DNA of 64,000 nt from Winogradskyella sp. (GTDB lineage Bacteria; Bacteroidota; Bacteroidia; Flavobacteriales; Flavobacteriaceae), in NCBI GenBank assembly GCA_002722255.1, contig PBLD01000001.1, positions 335,401-399,400 of the forward strand. The letters run 5' to 3'. Below, in pieces: positions 43,529 through 52,340 of the stretch. The first letter of the stretch is position 1. Every line of letters starts with the position of its first letter. The position numbers were made by a program, and so were the translations under genes. The notes under the pieces are model-generated. The model saw only the letters and a list, made by a program, of their open reading frames with translations. It did not search any database and was not told where the DNA came from.

Positions 43529-44311
43529 ATGATACAAGACATATTTAGAGGACTTCAGGTTTATACAGGAGCTTACGGATTAATTTCAAAATTAAAATTG
43601 TGGAAATACTTCGTTATTCCTGTAATAATAAGCGTTGTTGTATTTGCTATGATTTTTGTTTCGGCCTACGGATTGTCAGATAATCTTGGTGAATGGATGG
43701 CTGGCATTTGGATTTGGGAGACCGGAAAAGCAACGTTCACAGCTATTTCAACATTTATTGGTGGCATTGTAATTTTTGCCATAGGCCTAATTCTCTATAA
43801 GCACATTATAATGGCATTGTCTTCGCCTTTTATGAGTCCTGTTTCAGAAAAGATTGAAGCTTACTTTACAGGCAAGCCTGCCAAGAATTACGTGAGTACT
43901 AATTTTAGCAAACAACTTGTTAGAGGCATTAGAATTGGTTTACGAAACCTATCTAAAGAACTGCTTTATACACTGCCAATATTAATACTTAAGCTTATTC
44001 CTGTTGTAAATATTTTTTCAACCGTTTTACTCTTTCTAGTTCAAGCGTATTATGCGGGTTTTGCCAATATGGATTACACACTAGAGCGTCATTTTAAGTA
44101 CAAAGAAAGTGTCGCGTTTATAAGACAGCATAGAGGTTTGGCCATTGGCAATGGTATTGGGTTTTTACTATTATTACTCATTCCTGTGGTTGGTGTTATC
44201 CTAGTATTACCTTTGAGTGTAACCTCAGCATCAGTTATTGCAGTAGATTTATTGTTTGATGATGACGAAGAAATTGGTTTTGAACCTTTTGACAAAATAG
44301 ATCTTAGCTAA
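43529..44311 (+). CDS. EI24-domain integral membrane protein (CysZ-like)
   Basis: This 260-residue protein has about five hydrophobic segments and matches the EI24/CysZ family: an N-terminal FRGLQVYTGAYGLISKLKLWKYFVIP, a middle KHIIMALSSPFMSPVSEKIEAYFTGK, and the pattern VQAYYAGFANMDYTLERHFKYKE. CysZ in E. coli transports sulphate; most Bacteroidota members are uncharacterised. It lies in the haem operon and its stop codon shares a base with the GNAT gene start. A link to haem synthesis is suggested only by position. Confidence 0.85.
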   Translation: MIQDIFRGLQVYTGAYGLISKLKLWKYFVIPVIISVVVFAMIFVSAYGLSDNLGEWMAGIWIWETGKATFTAISTFIGGIVIFAIGLILYKHIIMALSSPFMSPVSEKIEAYFTGKPAKNYVSTNFSKQLVRGIRIGLRNLSKELLYTLPILILKLIPVVNIFSTVLLFLVQAYYAGFANMDYTLERHFKYKESVAFIRQHRGLAIGNGIGFLLLLLIPVVGVILVLPLSVTSASVIAVDLLFDDDEEIGFEPFDKIDLS

Positions 44312-44847
44312 TGATATTACGTTTTAACGATTTTGAAATTAGTGCTGTACACGAAGGTGATGCCTGGAAGATTTGCGACTTTTGCGTTGCAAATTCAGAT
44401 CGATTAAAACGCTTTTTTCCATTAACGTTGCAACAGAATTTAAACCCAACTTTATCACAATTATTCGTAGATAAAAAGGTGAAACAATTCAGAAATAACG
44501 AAGAATTTTTATTCACCTTAAAGCATTCTATAAGCCGAAAACTAACAGGTCTTATCTATATTAAAGAGCTCAACTGGGACACAAAACAAGGAGAATATGC
44601 TTATTGCATCGACTACAACCTAAAAGGCAAAGAATTGATGTCAGAAGCCATTGCAGAACTCAATAAATATGCGTTTAACACACTGGGTTTAGAAACCCTT
44701 CAAATTATAACACATAAAGACAATATTGCCAGTGCAAATGTTGCTAAAAACAATAATTTTGTGTGGCAAAAAACACTCATAAATGAATATACTCCTCCTG
44801 GTGAACAGCCTTTAAACATGGAGTTATATGAATTATATAAATCATAG
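44311..44847 (+). CDS. GNAT-family N-acetyltransferase, RimJ/RimL-like
   Basis: This 178-residue protein has the GNAT fold with a RimJ/RimL-like pattern: the strand LTGLIYIKELNWDTKQGEYAY, the acetyl-CoA region YNLKGKELMSEAIAEL, and LETLQIITHKDNIASANVAKNNNF near the end. RimJ/RimL-type enzymes acetylate N-termini of ribosomal proteins or small amines; the substrate here is unknown. The classical Q/R-x-x-G-x-G/A is replaced by the related YNLKGKELM. It shares one base with the EI24 stop and is followed by hemF after 3 bases. Confidence 0.85.
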   Translation: MILRFNDFEISAVHEGDAWKICDFCVANSDRLKRFFPLTLQQNLNPTLSQLFVDKKVKQFRNNEEFLFTLKHSISRKLTGLIYIKELNWDTKQGEYAYCIDYNLKGKELMSEAIAELNKYAFNTLGLETLQIITHKDNIASANVAKNNNFVWQKTLINEYTPPGEQPLNMELYELYKS

Positions 44848-44850
44848 ATT

Positions 44851-45774
44851 TTGAAAGACAAATTTTACAACTACATACAACAATTACAAGACACCATAAC
44901 CTTTAAACTTGAAGCTATTGATGGCAAAGCAAAATTTCAAGAAGATCTTTGGAAACGACCAGAAGGAGGTGGTGGCAGAACTCGTGTGATAGAAAATGGT
45001 AATGTATTTGAAAAAGGTGGAGTTAATATTTCTGCTGTTCATGGTGCGTTACCAAAAAGTATGCAAGCTTATTTTGGTGTTAAAGATGCGGATTTTTTTG
45101 CCTGTGGATTGAGTTTAGTCTTACACCCAAAAAATCCTATGGTGCCAACGGTACATGCTAATTGGCGCTATTTTGAAATGTACCCTTCGACTGCGCTCAG
45201 GGCAGGTTCAGAGAAGGAAATAATTGACCAATGGTTTGGTGGTGGACAAGATTTAACACCTTATTATTTGTTTCATGAAGACGCTAAACACTTTCATCAA
45301 ACCTGCAAAACTGCTTGTGATAAACACAATCCTGAATTCTACCCAAAATACAAGTCACGTTGTGACGAATACTTTTACAATGCACACCGTAACGAAGCTC
45401 GAGGTATAGGAGGATTATTCTTCGATTATTGCAAAGCAAATGATGAGATGACCATGGAAAACTGGTACAATTTCGTTACTGAAGTTGGTGATAGTTTCTT
45501 AGAAGCTTATGTCCCAATTATTGAAAAGCGTAAAGATTTACCATACACTCAAGAACAACGCAATTGGCAAGAAATACGTCGTGGTCGTTATGTGGAATTC
45601 AATTTAGTACACGACAAAGGCACACTTTTCGGACTTAAAACCAACGGAAGAATTGAAAGTATTTTAATGAGTTTGCCTCCACATGTGCAATGGGTTTACG
45701 ACCATCATCCTGAAAAAGGAAGTGACGAAGAGAAATTAATAGATGTTTTACAAAATCCTAGGGATTGGATTTGA
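44851..45774 (+). CDS. hemF: aerobic coproporphyrinogen III oxidase with an in-frame repeat insertion
   Basis: This enzyme of 307 residues makes protoporphyrinogen IX using oxygen. Family motifs are RPEGGGGRTRVIENGNVFEKGGVN, HANWRYFEMY, DQWFGGGQDLTPYY and YVEFNLVHDKGTLFGL. The start is TTG at 44851. Between HANWRYFEMY and IIDQWFGGG there is an extra piece, PSTALRAGSEK, coded by bases that contain a dispersed palindrome (45183-45202). In relatives as I recall them this loop is a few residues long. The reading frame and active-site motifs are intact, so the enzyme is probably functional. Confidence 0.94.
   Translation: MKDKFYNYIQQLQDTITFKLEAIDGKAKFQEDLWKRPEGGGGRTRVIENGNVFEKGGVNISAVHGALPKSMQAYFGVKDADFFACGLSLVLHPKNPMVPTVHANWRYFEMYPSTALRAGSEKEIIDQWFGGGQDLTPYYLFHEDAKHFHQTCKTACDKHNPEFYPKYKSRCDEYFYNAHRNEARGIGGLFFDYCKANDEMTMENWYNFVTEVGDSFLEAYVPIIEKRKDLPYTQEQRNWQEIRRGRYVEFNLVHDKGTLFGLKTNGRIESILMSLPPHVQWVYDHHPEKGSDEEKLIDVLQNPRDWI
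45183..45202 (+). repeat. dispersed repeat CCCTTCGACTGCGCTCAGGG inside hemF
   Basis: CCCTTCGACTGCGCTCAGGG matches a short repeat that I recall as widely dispersed between genes in Bacteroidota and other bacteria, usually outside coding regions. Here it is translated in frame as PSTALRA (residues 112-118). Its local G+C is clearly above the surrounding DNA. Confidence 0.6.
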
Positions 45775-45798
45775 GTTAATTTAGTTAAATTTGAAGCT

Positions 45799-46926
45799 AT
45801 GTCTACAAGAGTAAAAATATCACCTGAAACATTAGTTTGGGCTACTGAAAGAAGTGGTTTAAATACTGATAGTTTACATGATATTTTTCCTAAAGCAATT
45901 GAATGGATTAAGGAAGAGTCCGAACCAACAGTAAAGCAACTTGAAAAATTTGCAAAAAAGCTTCATGTTCCATTTGGATTTCTTTTTCTACAAAACCCTC
46001 CAGTAGAAAAATTGCCTATTACTTTTTATAGAAGTAATGGTGAAGTTATTCAAAACACACCATTAGCTGTTAAAGATTTAGTCAATCTTATAAAATCAAG
46101 ACAGGAATGGTTAAAAGATTATCTGTTAGAAAACAACTATGAAAATTTGGATTTTGTAGGTTCTCTAAAAAGTTTTAAAAAAATTAGTCCACAAGAAGGA
46201 GCAGATATAATCAGAAAGTCATTAAAGCTAAACAAGACATGGTATGAAGAAACCTCAAAAGATAAATCATTCAGATATTGGATCGATAAAATTGAATTGA
46301 ATAGAATCTTTGTAATATCTACTGGATTTGTTGGTAATAATAAACGAACAATTGATGTTAATACTTGTAAAGGTTTTACACTTATTGATAATTTATGTCC
46401 ATTTATTTACATAAACACAAATAATCTTGGTGGAGGTAGAATTTTTACTCTCATACATGAGTTAGTTCATGTTTTTGTTGGAAACAGTATTGGAATTGGA
46501 TATAATCCAATACATCCTTCCTCAGAACCATTAGAAAAATTTTGTGATGAAGTTTCCTCTGAAATTCTTGTGCCTACTGATTTTTTTAAGGTAAGTTGGA
46601 ATTCACAAAGAACTAATATTTCTGACAAAATTGAAATACTAGCAAAACAATATCATGTTAGTAAATTAGTGATATTAAAAAAAGCTCTCGATTTAGGCTT
46701 TATTCAAAAATCTGATTTCTGGGACTTTTATAATAGATATACAAATAAACCATATTTAAAAAGTAGTGGTGGCACATATTGGAATTCTAAACCATATGAG
46801 GTCAGTAGAAAATTTTATTCTTATGTTGATACTGCGCTAAGACAAGGAAAGATACTTCCTTCCAACGCATATAAATTGACGAATATGAAAGCAAACACTT
46901 ATGAAAGTTTTAGGCAAAAATCATAA
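45799..46926 (+). CDS. ImmA/IrrE-type metallopeptidase, possible antitoxin or regulator
   Basis: This 375-residue protein has an N-terminal helical region (VWATERSGLNTDSLHDIFPKAIEWIKEE, then TVKQLEKFAKKLHVPFGFLFL) that reads like an XRE-type helix-turn-helix as found in many IrrE-like proteins. A zinc peptidase domain follows with H220-E221-x2-H224 (FTLIHELVHVFVG) and a downstream Glu region (FCDEVSSEILVP). ImmA cleaves a phage-type repressor and IrrE a DNA-damage repressor. The PIN-like gene begins 3 bases later, as in many two-gene modules of this kind. The pair interrupts the haem cluster and looks acquired. Confidence 0.85.
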   Translation: MSTRVKISPETLVWATERSGLNTDSLHDIFPKAIEWIKEESEPTVKQLEKFAKKLHVPFGFLFLQNPPVEKLPITFYRSNGEVIQNTPLAVKDLVNLIKSRQEWLKDYLLENNYENLDFVGSLKSFKKISPQEGADIIRKSLKLNKTWYEETSKDKSFRYWIDKIELNRIFVISTGFVGNNKRTIDVNTCKGFTLIDNLCPFIYINTNNLGGGRIFTLIHELVHVFVGNSIGIGYNPIHPSSEPLEKFCDEVSSEILVPTDFFKVSWNSQRTNISDKIEILAKQYHVSKLVILKKALDLGFIQKSDFWDFYNRYTNKPYLKSSGGTYWNSKPYEVSRKFYSYVDTALRQGKILPSNAYKLTNMKANTYESFRQKS

Positions 46927-46929
46927 TGA

Positions 46930-47433
46930 ATGCTTTATTTAATAGATACCAACATATTAATTACTCCACATAGAAAATCTAATCCTATTGATATTCATCC
47001 AACATATTGGAATAAAATGTCTGAAATTTTAGAACGAAAAGACGTGATTTCAATTGATAAGGTTAAAAATGAAATATATAGACATAAGGATGTTCTTTTC
47101 GAATGGTGTGAGGCAAATGTAAAAGATAATTTTTGGCAAAAATCAGATATTGCTATATCTGAGTATTCTGAAATACAAAATTGGGCTCAAACACAAAATT
47201 ACAATCAAAGAGCTCTATCTGAATTTGCAGATTCTGAAAATGCTGATCCTTTCATTCTAGCATATGCACTAAATAAACTAAGAGAAGATAAAATTAAAAT
47301 TAGTATTGTTACTTTAGAAGTGAGTGACCCAAATATTATTAGAGCAGTTAAATTACCTGATGTCTGTTTAAATTTTGGTATTCGATATATTGATAACAAT
47401 GATTTTTTCAGAGAAATAAACGCTATTTTCTAA
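46930..47433 (+). CDS. PIN-like nuclease of the DUF4411 type
   Basis: This 167-residue protein opens with YLIDTNILITPHRKSNPIDIHP and has further acidic positions in KVKNEIYRH and FADSENADPFILAYAL. These are the spaced Asp and Glu of a PIN-type ribonuclease site, in the manner of DUF4411 proteins. These occur next to ImmA/IrrE-like genes, and the pair has been suggested to act like a toxin-antitoxin system. Here it is translated with the metallopeptidase gene (gap 3 bases). Nuclease activity is inference from the acidic residues. Confidence 0.82.
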   Translation: MLYLIDTNILITPHRKSNPIDIHPTYWNKMSEILERKDVISIDKVKNEIYRHKDVLFEWCEANVKDNFWQKSDIAISEYSEIQNWAQTQNYNQRALSEFADSENADPFILAYALNKLREDKIKISIVTLEVSDPNIIRAVKLPDVCLNFGIRYIDNNDFFREINAIF

Positions 47434-47488
47434 CCCAAAACATTTCTATTATAGAAAAGGAGCACTAAACCTCTACTAACTAAGAGAA

Positions 47489-50125
47489 CTACTGCCAAAC
47501 TGTAGAAGTATCTAAATTATTTCTCAATTCGTTAGATCTGTGAAATAATCTGGCTTTTAATAGCAATCGTCTACCTTCAGGTTGCCTTGTGTAAACCAAT
47601 TTGGTTTTTCCCATGTGTTTTACCCAATGCTTCAGAAAGCACTGCGCATCCTCTTTGTTTTTGCCAAAAACTTCTGGAACTGGATAGAAATTTTCAATAT
47701 TAAATCCCTTTTTGAAAAAATTGGTGTTGATGATGATATATCTCGGAGATGCCACTGGCTCTAAAAGTTCAGTTAAAGTCTTAACAAAAAAGGCTTCTTC
47801 ATAATTACTAGCGCCTTTTAAATTACAAACCACAGCATTAGAGACTAATTTGTACGTGTAAACTCTAATCCTATTTCGATCTGTATTTAAAAGTCGCATC
47901 TCATCCATAGTATCAACAATTGCTGATCCCATATTTTTGATTTTTCTGTGTAAAAATCCATGTCTTAAATAGTAAACTGTAGCCTTGTAAAGTTTATAAC
48001 CAAAGTATGCCAAGGCGATACAACCAACAATCTTTAATCCAGAAATGAACTCAGGTGGAGCTGTAAGATTAAACGCCAACAAAATACTACCAGAAAAGAA
48101 TATTATTAAGGCCAAAGCCATTTCTATAGCTATTAACTGCGATGCTTTTGCAAAATAGAATTGTCGTTGTGCTTTAAACTGAGGAGTTTTAAAATCTTGA
48201 AGTTGTACTTGTCTGGTTAATTTATTGCCTTCTCCTATTGAATTTTTCCAATTCACAAAGGTCTGCGCTCTTCCCACAGAATTGGCTACACTTGATGCAT
48301 TTAAAGTCTCTAAATCTTCCACAGATATTTCATTTGGAATACCCAAACGTTCAAAACCATTTGTGATGTATGGTAATTTTGTGTTGGTAATACCAACAAA
48401 TGCTTCAAACCTTCGCTTTAATAATTCTAACTCTTTTCCTCCATATTTATCCGTAGGATCAATGCAAGCTAAATGCCAAATGTTGCTGGTTTTTTGAGGG
48501 TTATTTGCATCTCTTCTGATGGCTCTTCCTCGCATTTGGTTAGACGACACAAAAGACCCAACAAAAGAAGCCAATATTAAACTGTTTATAGATGGTGCGT
48601 CCCATCCTTCGCCAAGTAAGGCTTTTGTTCCTATTAAAACTTTAAAAACACCATCTTCAAAAAGCTTGGTAATAATACCTACAAGGGCTTTTCTCGCTTT
48701 ATCAGAACCTGTAACTAAGACAAAATTATCGTCTCCTTTTAAGGTTGTAAACACATACGAATTTTCATCACCATAAGCTTCAATAGCGTGCATTTTTGAG
48801 TAATGAATTACAACAATAGTGCCTGTAAGTACTGCCAAATCCTTGTTATCTACAGAGCTTGTTCTCAGATAATGAAAAATAGGAACAACACCTATCTTAT
48901 TAATTTGCTCAATATCCTGATCTGAAGTGTTTAAGAATTCTTTCCGAACATAGTCCGTTAACACCACACAGCGTAAGTCATCTTTAAGCGATAGTCGTTC
49001 TGAGTTTACAATTTCTACAATACTTTCAAGCTTACTAGGACTAAAAGCTAATGATTTGTAAACTGTATCATTACCTGATAAATTAACCTTGTTTTTTTCT
49101 AAAAGATTAAGTTGTCTTAGTTGTTTTTCGAATTTTGAAAGATATTCTTCATAATCTTCAAGTTGCTCTCTGTCTTCAACTAAAAGGTTTTGCAACAGAA
49201 TTTCTAACCATTCAATATCTAGCTTCGGAAAGCTAACATTATCTGTTTTACTCAATCCTAAAATGCTCAATCTATAATTATCTACAGGAATATTAACTGC
49301 ATTAAGCGTTATAAGAAGTGATGAAAAAAACGTGGTATTGGCATAAATTGCATCTTCATAATCTTCTGGATTGGTGTAAAAGCGATGATTTTCAATAAGC
49401 GAAATAAACGTCTCATCGCTTAACAAATCTGCTTTTAGCGTTTCAATATTATCTCTATATTCTTGAATGTGATGCAACTCAGAATCATACGGTTTTGAGA
49501 AGTAAACAAAATCTTGATGTGGACTCAAATCCTTTTCTCGTATAAGACTTGGCACTGAGATTTCATCATCGACATCACCACAGAGCGTAAAATATTTACT
49601 CACCTCTAAACTCGAACTATCGTAAGGAGGTGTTGCTGTTAATGCCACAATAAAATAAGGCTTGCTCTTTTTTAGAGCGATTAAACAGTTCCACCATGCA
49701 TTTTTCAAATGATGTGCCTCGTCTAAAACGAGTGTTTCAATATTATGTGTTTTAAAAAATTCAAGAAAATCAGTTTTATCCTCAAATGATTTGTAAAATG
49801 AATGCAACGACTGATAGGTAGAGAATGTAATATCACTTGGATTTTTTACATCAAACGAAAAGGCTTCAAAAGCTTTGTTATCTGTAAAAAACGACTGCAA
49901 CCTATCTTGCCATTGATCTCTAATCGTCAATGTTGGCGCAAGCACAAGCGTCTTTTTTCCTATTCTTCTTAAAATTTCAATACCTAAAATAGTCTTACCA
50001 GAACCAGGTGGCGCAATAACATGAAAATGCTGATCTGAAATGTGTGTCTCAAAATTATCTAATAGTTGCTTTTGGTAGCTTCGCCAAGGAAATTGAAATT
50101 GTAAAAGACTGAGACGTTCTGACAC
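47489..50125 (-). CDS. SF2 DEAD/DEAH-type helicase with two membrane segments
   Basis: This 878-residue protein starts at GTG 50125. Its first 560 residues are a superfamily 2 helicase: Walker A APPGSGKTILG, motif Ia LAPTLTIRDQW, motif II LDEAHH, motif III ALTATPPY, and motif VI QMRGRAIRRD. About residues 662-720 contain two hydrophobic helices (ALALIIFFSGSILLAFNL and LKIVGCIALAYFGYKLY). A soluble C-terminal domain of about 150 residues follows. The helicase core resembles those of restriction- or repair-type systems, but a membrane anchor is unusual. It is opposed to the ImmA/IrrE-PIN pair and divergent from hemB. Confidence 0.82.
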   Translation of the reverse strand: MSERLSLLQFQFPWRSYQKQLLDNFETHISDQHFHVIAPPGSGKTILGIEILRRIGKKTLVLAPTLTIRDQWQDRLQSFFTDNKAFEAFSFDVKNPSDITFSTYQSLHSFYKSFEDKTDFLEFFKTHNIETLVLDEAHHLKNAWWNCLIALKKSKPYFIVALTATPPYDSSSLEVSKYFTLCGDVDDEISVPSLIREKDLSPHQDFVYFSKPYDSELHHIQEYRDNIETLKADLLSDETFISLIENHRFYTNPEDYEDAIYANTTFFSSLLITLNAVNIPVDNYRLSILGLSKTDNVSFPKLDIEWLEILLQNLLVEDREQLEDYEEYLSKFEKQLRQLNLLEKNKVNLSGNDTVYKSLAFSPSKLESIVEIVNSERLSLKDDLRCVVLTDYVRKEFLNTSDQDIEQINKIGVVPIFHYLRTSSVDNKDLAVLTGTIVVIHYSKMHAIEAYGDENSYVFTTLKGDDNFVLVTGSDKARKALVGIITKLFEDGVFKVLIGTKALLGEGWDAPSINSLILASFVGSFVSSNQMRGRAIRRDANNPQKTSNIWHLACIDPTDKYGGKELELLKRRFEAFVGITNTKLPYITNGFERLGIPNEISVEDLETLNASSVANSVGRAQTFVNWKNSIGEGNKLTRQVQLQDFKTPQFKAQRQFYFAKASQLIAIEMALALIIFFSGSILLAFNLTAPPEFISGLKIVGCIALAYFGYKLYKATVYYLRHGFLHRKIKNMGSAIVDTMDEMRLLNTDRNRIRVYTYKLVSNAVVCNLKGASNYEEAFFVKTLTELLEPVASPRYIIINTNFFKKGFNIENFYPVPEVFGKNKEDAQCFLKHWVKHMGKTKLVYTRQPEGRRLLLKARLFHRSNELRNNLDTSTVWQ

Positions 50126-50146
50126 TCTTAAATGGGTTATATTGAT

Positions 50147-50154
50147 TAACTTTG
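50147..50154 (+). promoter_or_regulatory. -7 promoter element of hemB
   Basis: TAACTTTG is an exact TAnnTTTG match, 48 bases before the hemB ATG at 50203. Confidence 0.45.
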
Positions 50155-50202
50155 TATTTGCTAAAAATAAGCATATTCACTTTTATATTCAGATTTACAA
50201 TT

Positions 50203-51192
50203 ATGTTCCCAATACGAAGAAACCGAAGATTAAGAACAAGCGAAGCCATTAGAAGTTTAGTTAGAGAAACCTATATAACACCAAATGATTTTTTGGTACC
50301 GCTTTTTGTGGTTGAAGGCAATGGTGTAAAAGAAGAAATTGCTTCTATGCCTAATTACTATCGTTTTAGTCTGGATTTACTTAAAGACGAAGTAAAAACA
50401 CTTTGGAGTTTAGGATTAAAATCGGTTTTATTATTCGTAAAAGTTGATGATAAATTAAAAGACAATAAAGGTACTGAAGCATTAAACCCAAATGGATTGA
50501 TGCAACGCGCTATACAAACTGTAAAAGCCGTTTGCCCAAATATGTTGGTAATGACAGATGTGGCTTTAGATCCGTTTTCATCTTATGGACATGATGGAAT
50601 TGTAGAAAATGGTAAAATTATCAATGACGCTACCGTTGAAGTTTTAGCCGAAATGAGTATTTCTCATGCTGAAGCTGGAGCCAATTTTGTTGCACCAAGC
50701 GATATGATGGATGGTCGTATTCTTGGCATTAGAGAAGGCTTAGACCAATCTAACTTTTTAGATGTTGGGATAATGAGCTATTCTGCAAAATACGCCTCAG
50801 CTTTTTATGGGCCTTTTAGAGATGCTTTAGATTCTGCACCTGTAGATATGGTAGATGTGCCAAAGGATAAAAAGACGTATCAAATGGATTTTGCTAATCG
50901 TGAAGAAGCGCTTAGAGAAACCGAAATGGATATTAACGAAGGTGCAGATATTGTTATGGTAAAACCAGGACTTTGCTACTTAGATATTGTGAGAGATATT
51001 AAAAACAATTTTGACGTGCCATTAGCTGTATACCAAGTATCTGGCGAATACGCAATGCTAAAAGCCGCAGCAGAAAAAGGCTGGTTAGACCATGATGCTG
51101 TAATGCTAGAGCAAGTTACATCTATTAAGCGTGCTGGTGCTGATATTATAGCAAGCTATTTTGCTAAGGATGTTGTTAAATTGATTTCGTAA
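50203..51192 (+). CDS. hemB: delta-aminolevulinic acid dehydratase (porphobilinogen synthase)
   Basis: This enzyme of 329 residues joins two 5-aminolevulinate molecules. I start at ATG 50203 (FPIRRNRRLRTSEAIRSLVRET), not at the ATG at 50152, which lies at the promoter. Active-site lysines are in MSYSAKYASAFYGPFR and IVMVKPGLCYLDIV. The metal loop reads DVALDPFSSYGHDG, without the three cysteines of zinc-type enzymes, so it should be of the magnesium-dependent kind. It ends the haem gene set, separated from hemF by the protease-PIN pair and the helicase. Confidence 0.95.
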   Translation: MFPIRRNRRLRTSEAIRSLVRETYITPNDFLVPLFVVEGNGVKEEIASMPNYYRFSLDLLKDEVKTLWSLGLKSVLLFVKVDDKLKDNKGTEALNPNGLMQRAIQTVKAVCPNMLVMTDVALDPFSSYGHDGIVENGKIINDATVEVLAEMSISHAEAGANFVAPSDMMDGRILGIREGLDQSNFLDVGIMSYSAKYASAFYGPFRDALDSAPVDMVDVPKDKKTYQMDFANREEALRETEMDINEGADIVMVKPGLCYLDIVRDIKNNFDVPLAVYQVSGEYAMLKAAAEKGWLDHDAVMLEQVTSIKRAGADIIASYFAKDVVKLIS

Positions 51193-51221
51193 CTTAGCAT
51201 TAACTTAAACCAAAAAAATTA

Positions 51222-52340
51222 ATGGGCTTACTCATATTCTACGCTATAATTTCTATTTTCTTTTCCTTTTTGTGTTCTATTCTCGAGGCTGTTTTACTCA
51301 GTATAACACCAACATTTATTAATGTAAAAAAGAAAGAAGGCAAAGCTTATGCCAACGATCTCGAAGAATTAAAAAAAGATGTAGACCGTCCGTTAATTGC
51401 TATTTTAACCCTAAACACGATTGCACACACAGTAGGCGCAATATTGGTTGGTGTACAAGCTAAAGTGGCCTATGCAGAACTTTACGGAAACACTAAAAGA
51501 AGTATTCTTGGTATCGAATTAACTGAAGATGTTATGGTAGGTATTGTTTCTACTGTAATGACTATACTAATTTTAGTTGCTTCAGAAATTATCCCTAAAA
51601 CCATTGGTGCAACCTTTTGGAAACAACTCGCCAACTTTACAGCAAAAGCACTTAATGTTTTAATATTTCCATTAAAATGGACTGGTATTTTGTGGGTTTT
51701 ACAGCTTACCACAAAACTAATTGGAGGTAAAGGTCATGGCAGTGTTTTGAGTCGCGAAGGATTTGTTGCAATGGCAGATATAGCTCACGAAGAAGGTGTG
51801 TTTGAAGAAAGTGAAAGTAAGGTCATTAAAAACCTTCTTAACTTTAAAGAAGTGCAAGCCAAAGACATTATGACTCCTCGTACAGTCTTAAAAACTGAAA
51901 ACGAAACGATGACCGTTAGAGACTTCTTTGAAGCCAACTCTAATATTCGTTTTTCAAGAATTCCAGTGTATACAGAAAATCCTGATAATATTACTGGCTT
52001 AGTTTTAAAGGATGAAGTGTTTAAAGAAATGGGATTAGGTAATGGTGATAAATTACTGTCTGAAATTAAGCGAAGTATTATTATCGTAAACCGAAGCCTT
52101 CCTATTCCAACATTGTTTGAACAACTTGTTGAAAGTCGAAATCACATGGCTCTTGTAGTAGATGAATATGGCTCTGTAAGCGGCATCGTAACTATGGAAG
52201 ATGTGATTGAAACCTTACTTGGACTAGAGATTATGGACGAAAGCGATAACGTATCAGACTTACAAATGCTTGCCAGAAAAAGTTGGGAAAGCAGAGCAAA
52301 GCGTCTTGGCTTAATAGACAACGACAATCCTGAAAATTAA
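51222..52340 (+). CDS. CNNM-domain and CBS-domain membrane protein (CorC/HlyC-like)
   Basis: This 372-residue protein has an N-terminal CNNM (DUF21) membrane domain with three or four helices (IFYAIISIFFSFLCSILEAVLLS, VGIVSTVMTILILVASEIIPKTIGA). A pair of CBS domains follows (about residues 205-340; VQAKDIMTPRTV, HMALVVDEYGSVSGIVTMEDVIE). CNNM/CorC proteins move Mg2+ or other divalent cations or regulate that process. It lacks the usual CorC C-terminal domain, or has only a very short tail. Its last base is shared with the methyltransferase start. Confidence 0.9.
   Translation: MGLLIFYAIISIFFSFLCSILEAVLLSITPTFINVKKKEGKAYANDLEELKKDVDRPLIAILTLNTIAHTVGAILVGVQAKVAYAELYGNTKRSILGIELTEDVMVGIVSTVMTILILVASEIIPKTIGATFWKQLANFTAKALNVLIFPLKWTGILWVLQLTTKLIGGKGHGSVLSREGFVAMADIAHEEGVFEESESKVIKNLLNFKEVQAKDIMTPRTVLKTENETMTVRDFFEANSNIRFSRIPVYTENPDNITGLVLKDEVFKEMGLGNGDKLLSEIKRSIIIVNRSLPIPTLFEQLVESRNHMALVVDEYGSVSGIVTMEDVIETLLGLEIMDESDNVSDLQMLARKSWESRAKRLGLIDNDNPEN

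Noticed and set aside
47461..47500. Possible third arm of the intervening-sequence type at the helicase gene end
   Set aside because: Only short TTAGTAGAGG-like similarity to the arms at 14161/14571 was found, and it overlaps the stop region of a gene; too weak to claim.
50152..50202. 17-codon N-terminal extension of HemB from ATG 50152
   Set aside because: The extension overlaps the -7 box and is not HemB-like; ATG 50203 gives the family start.
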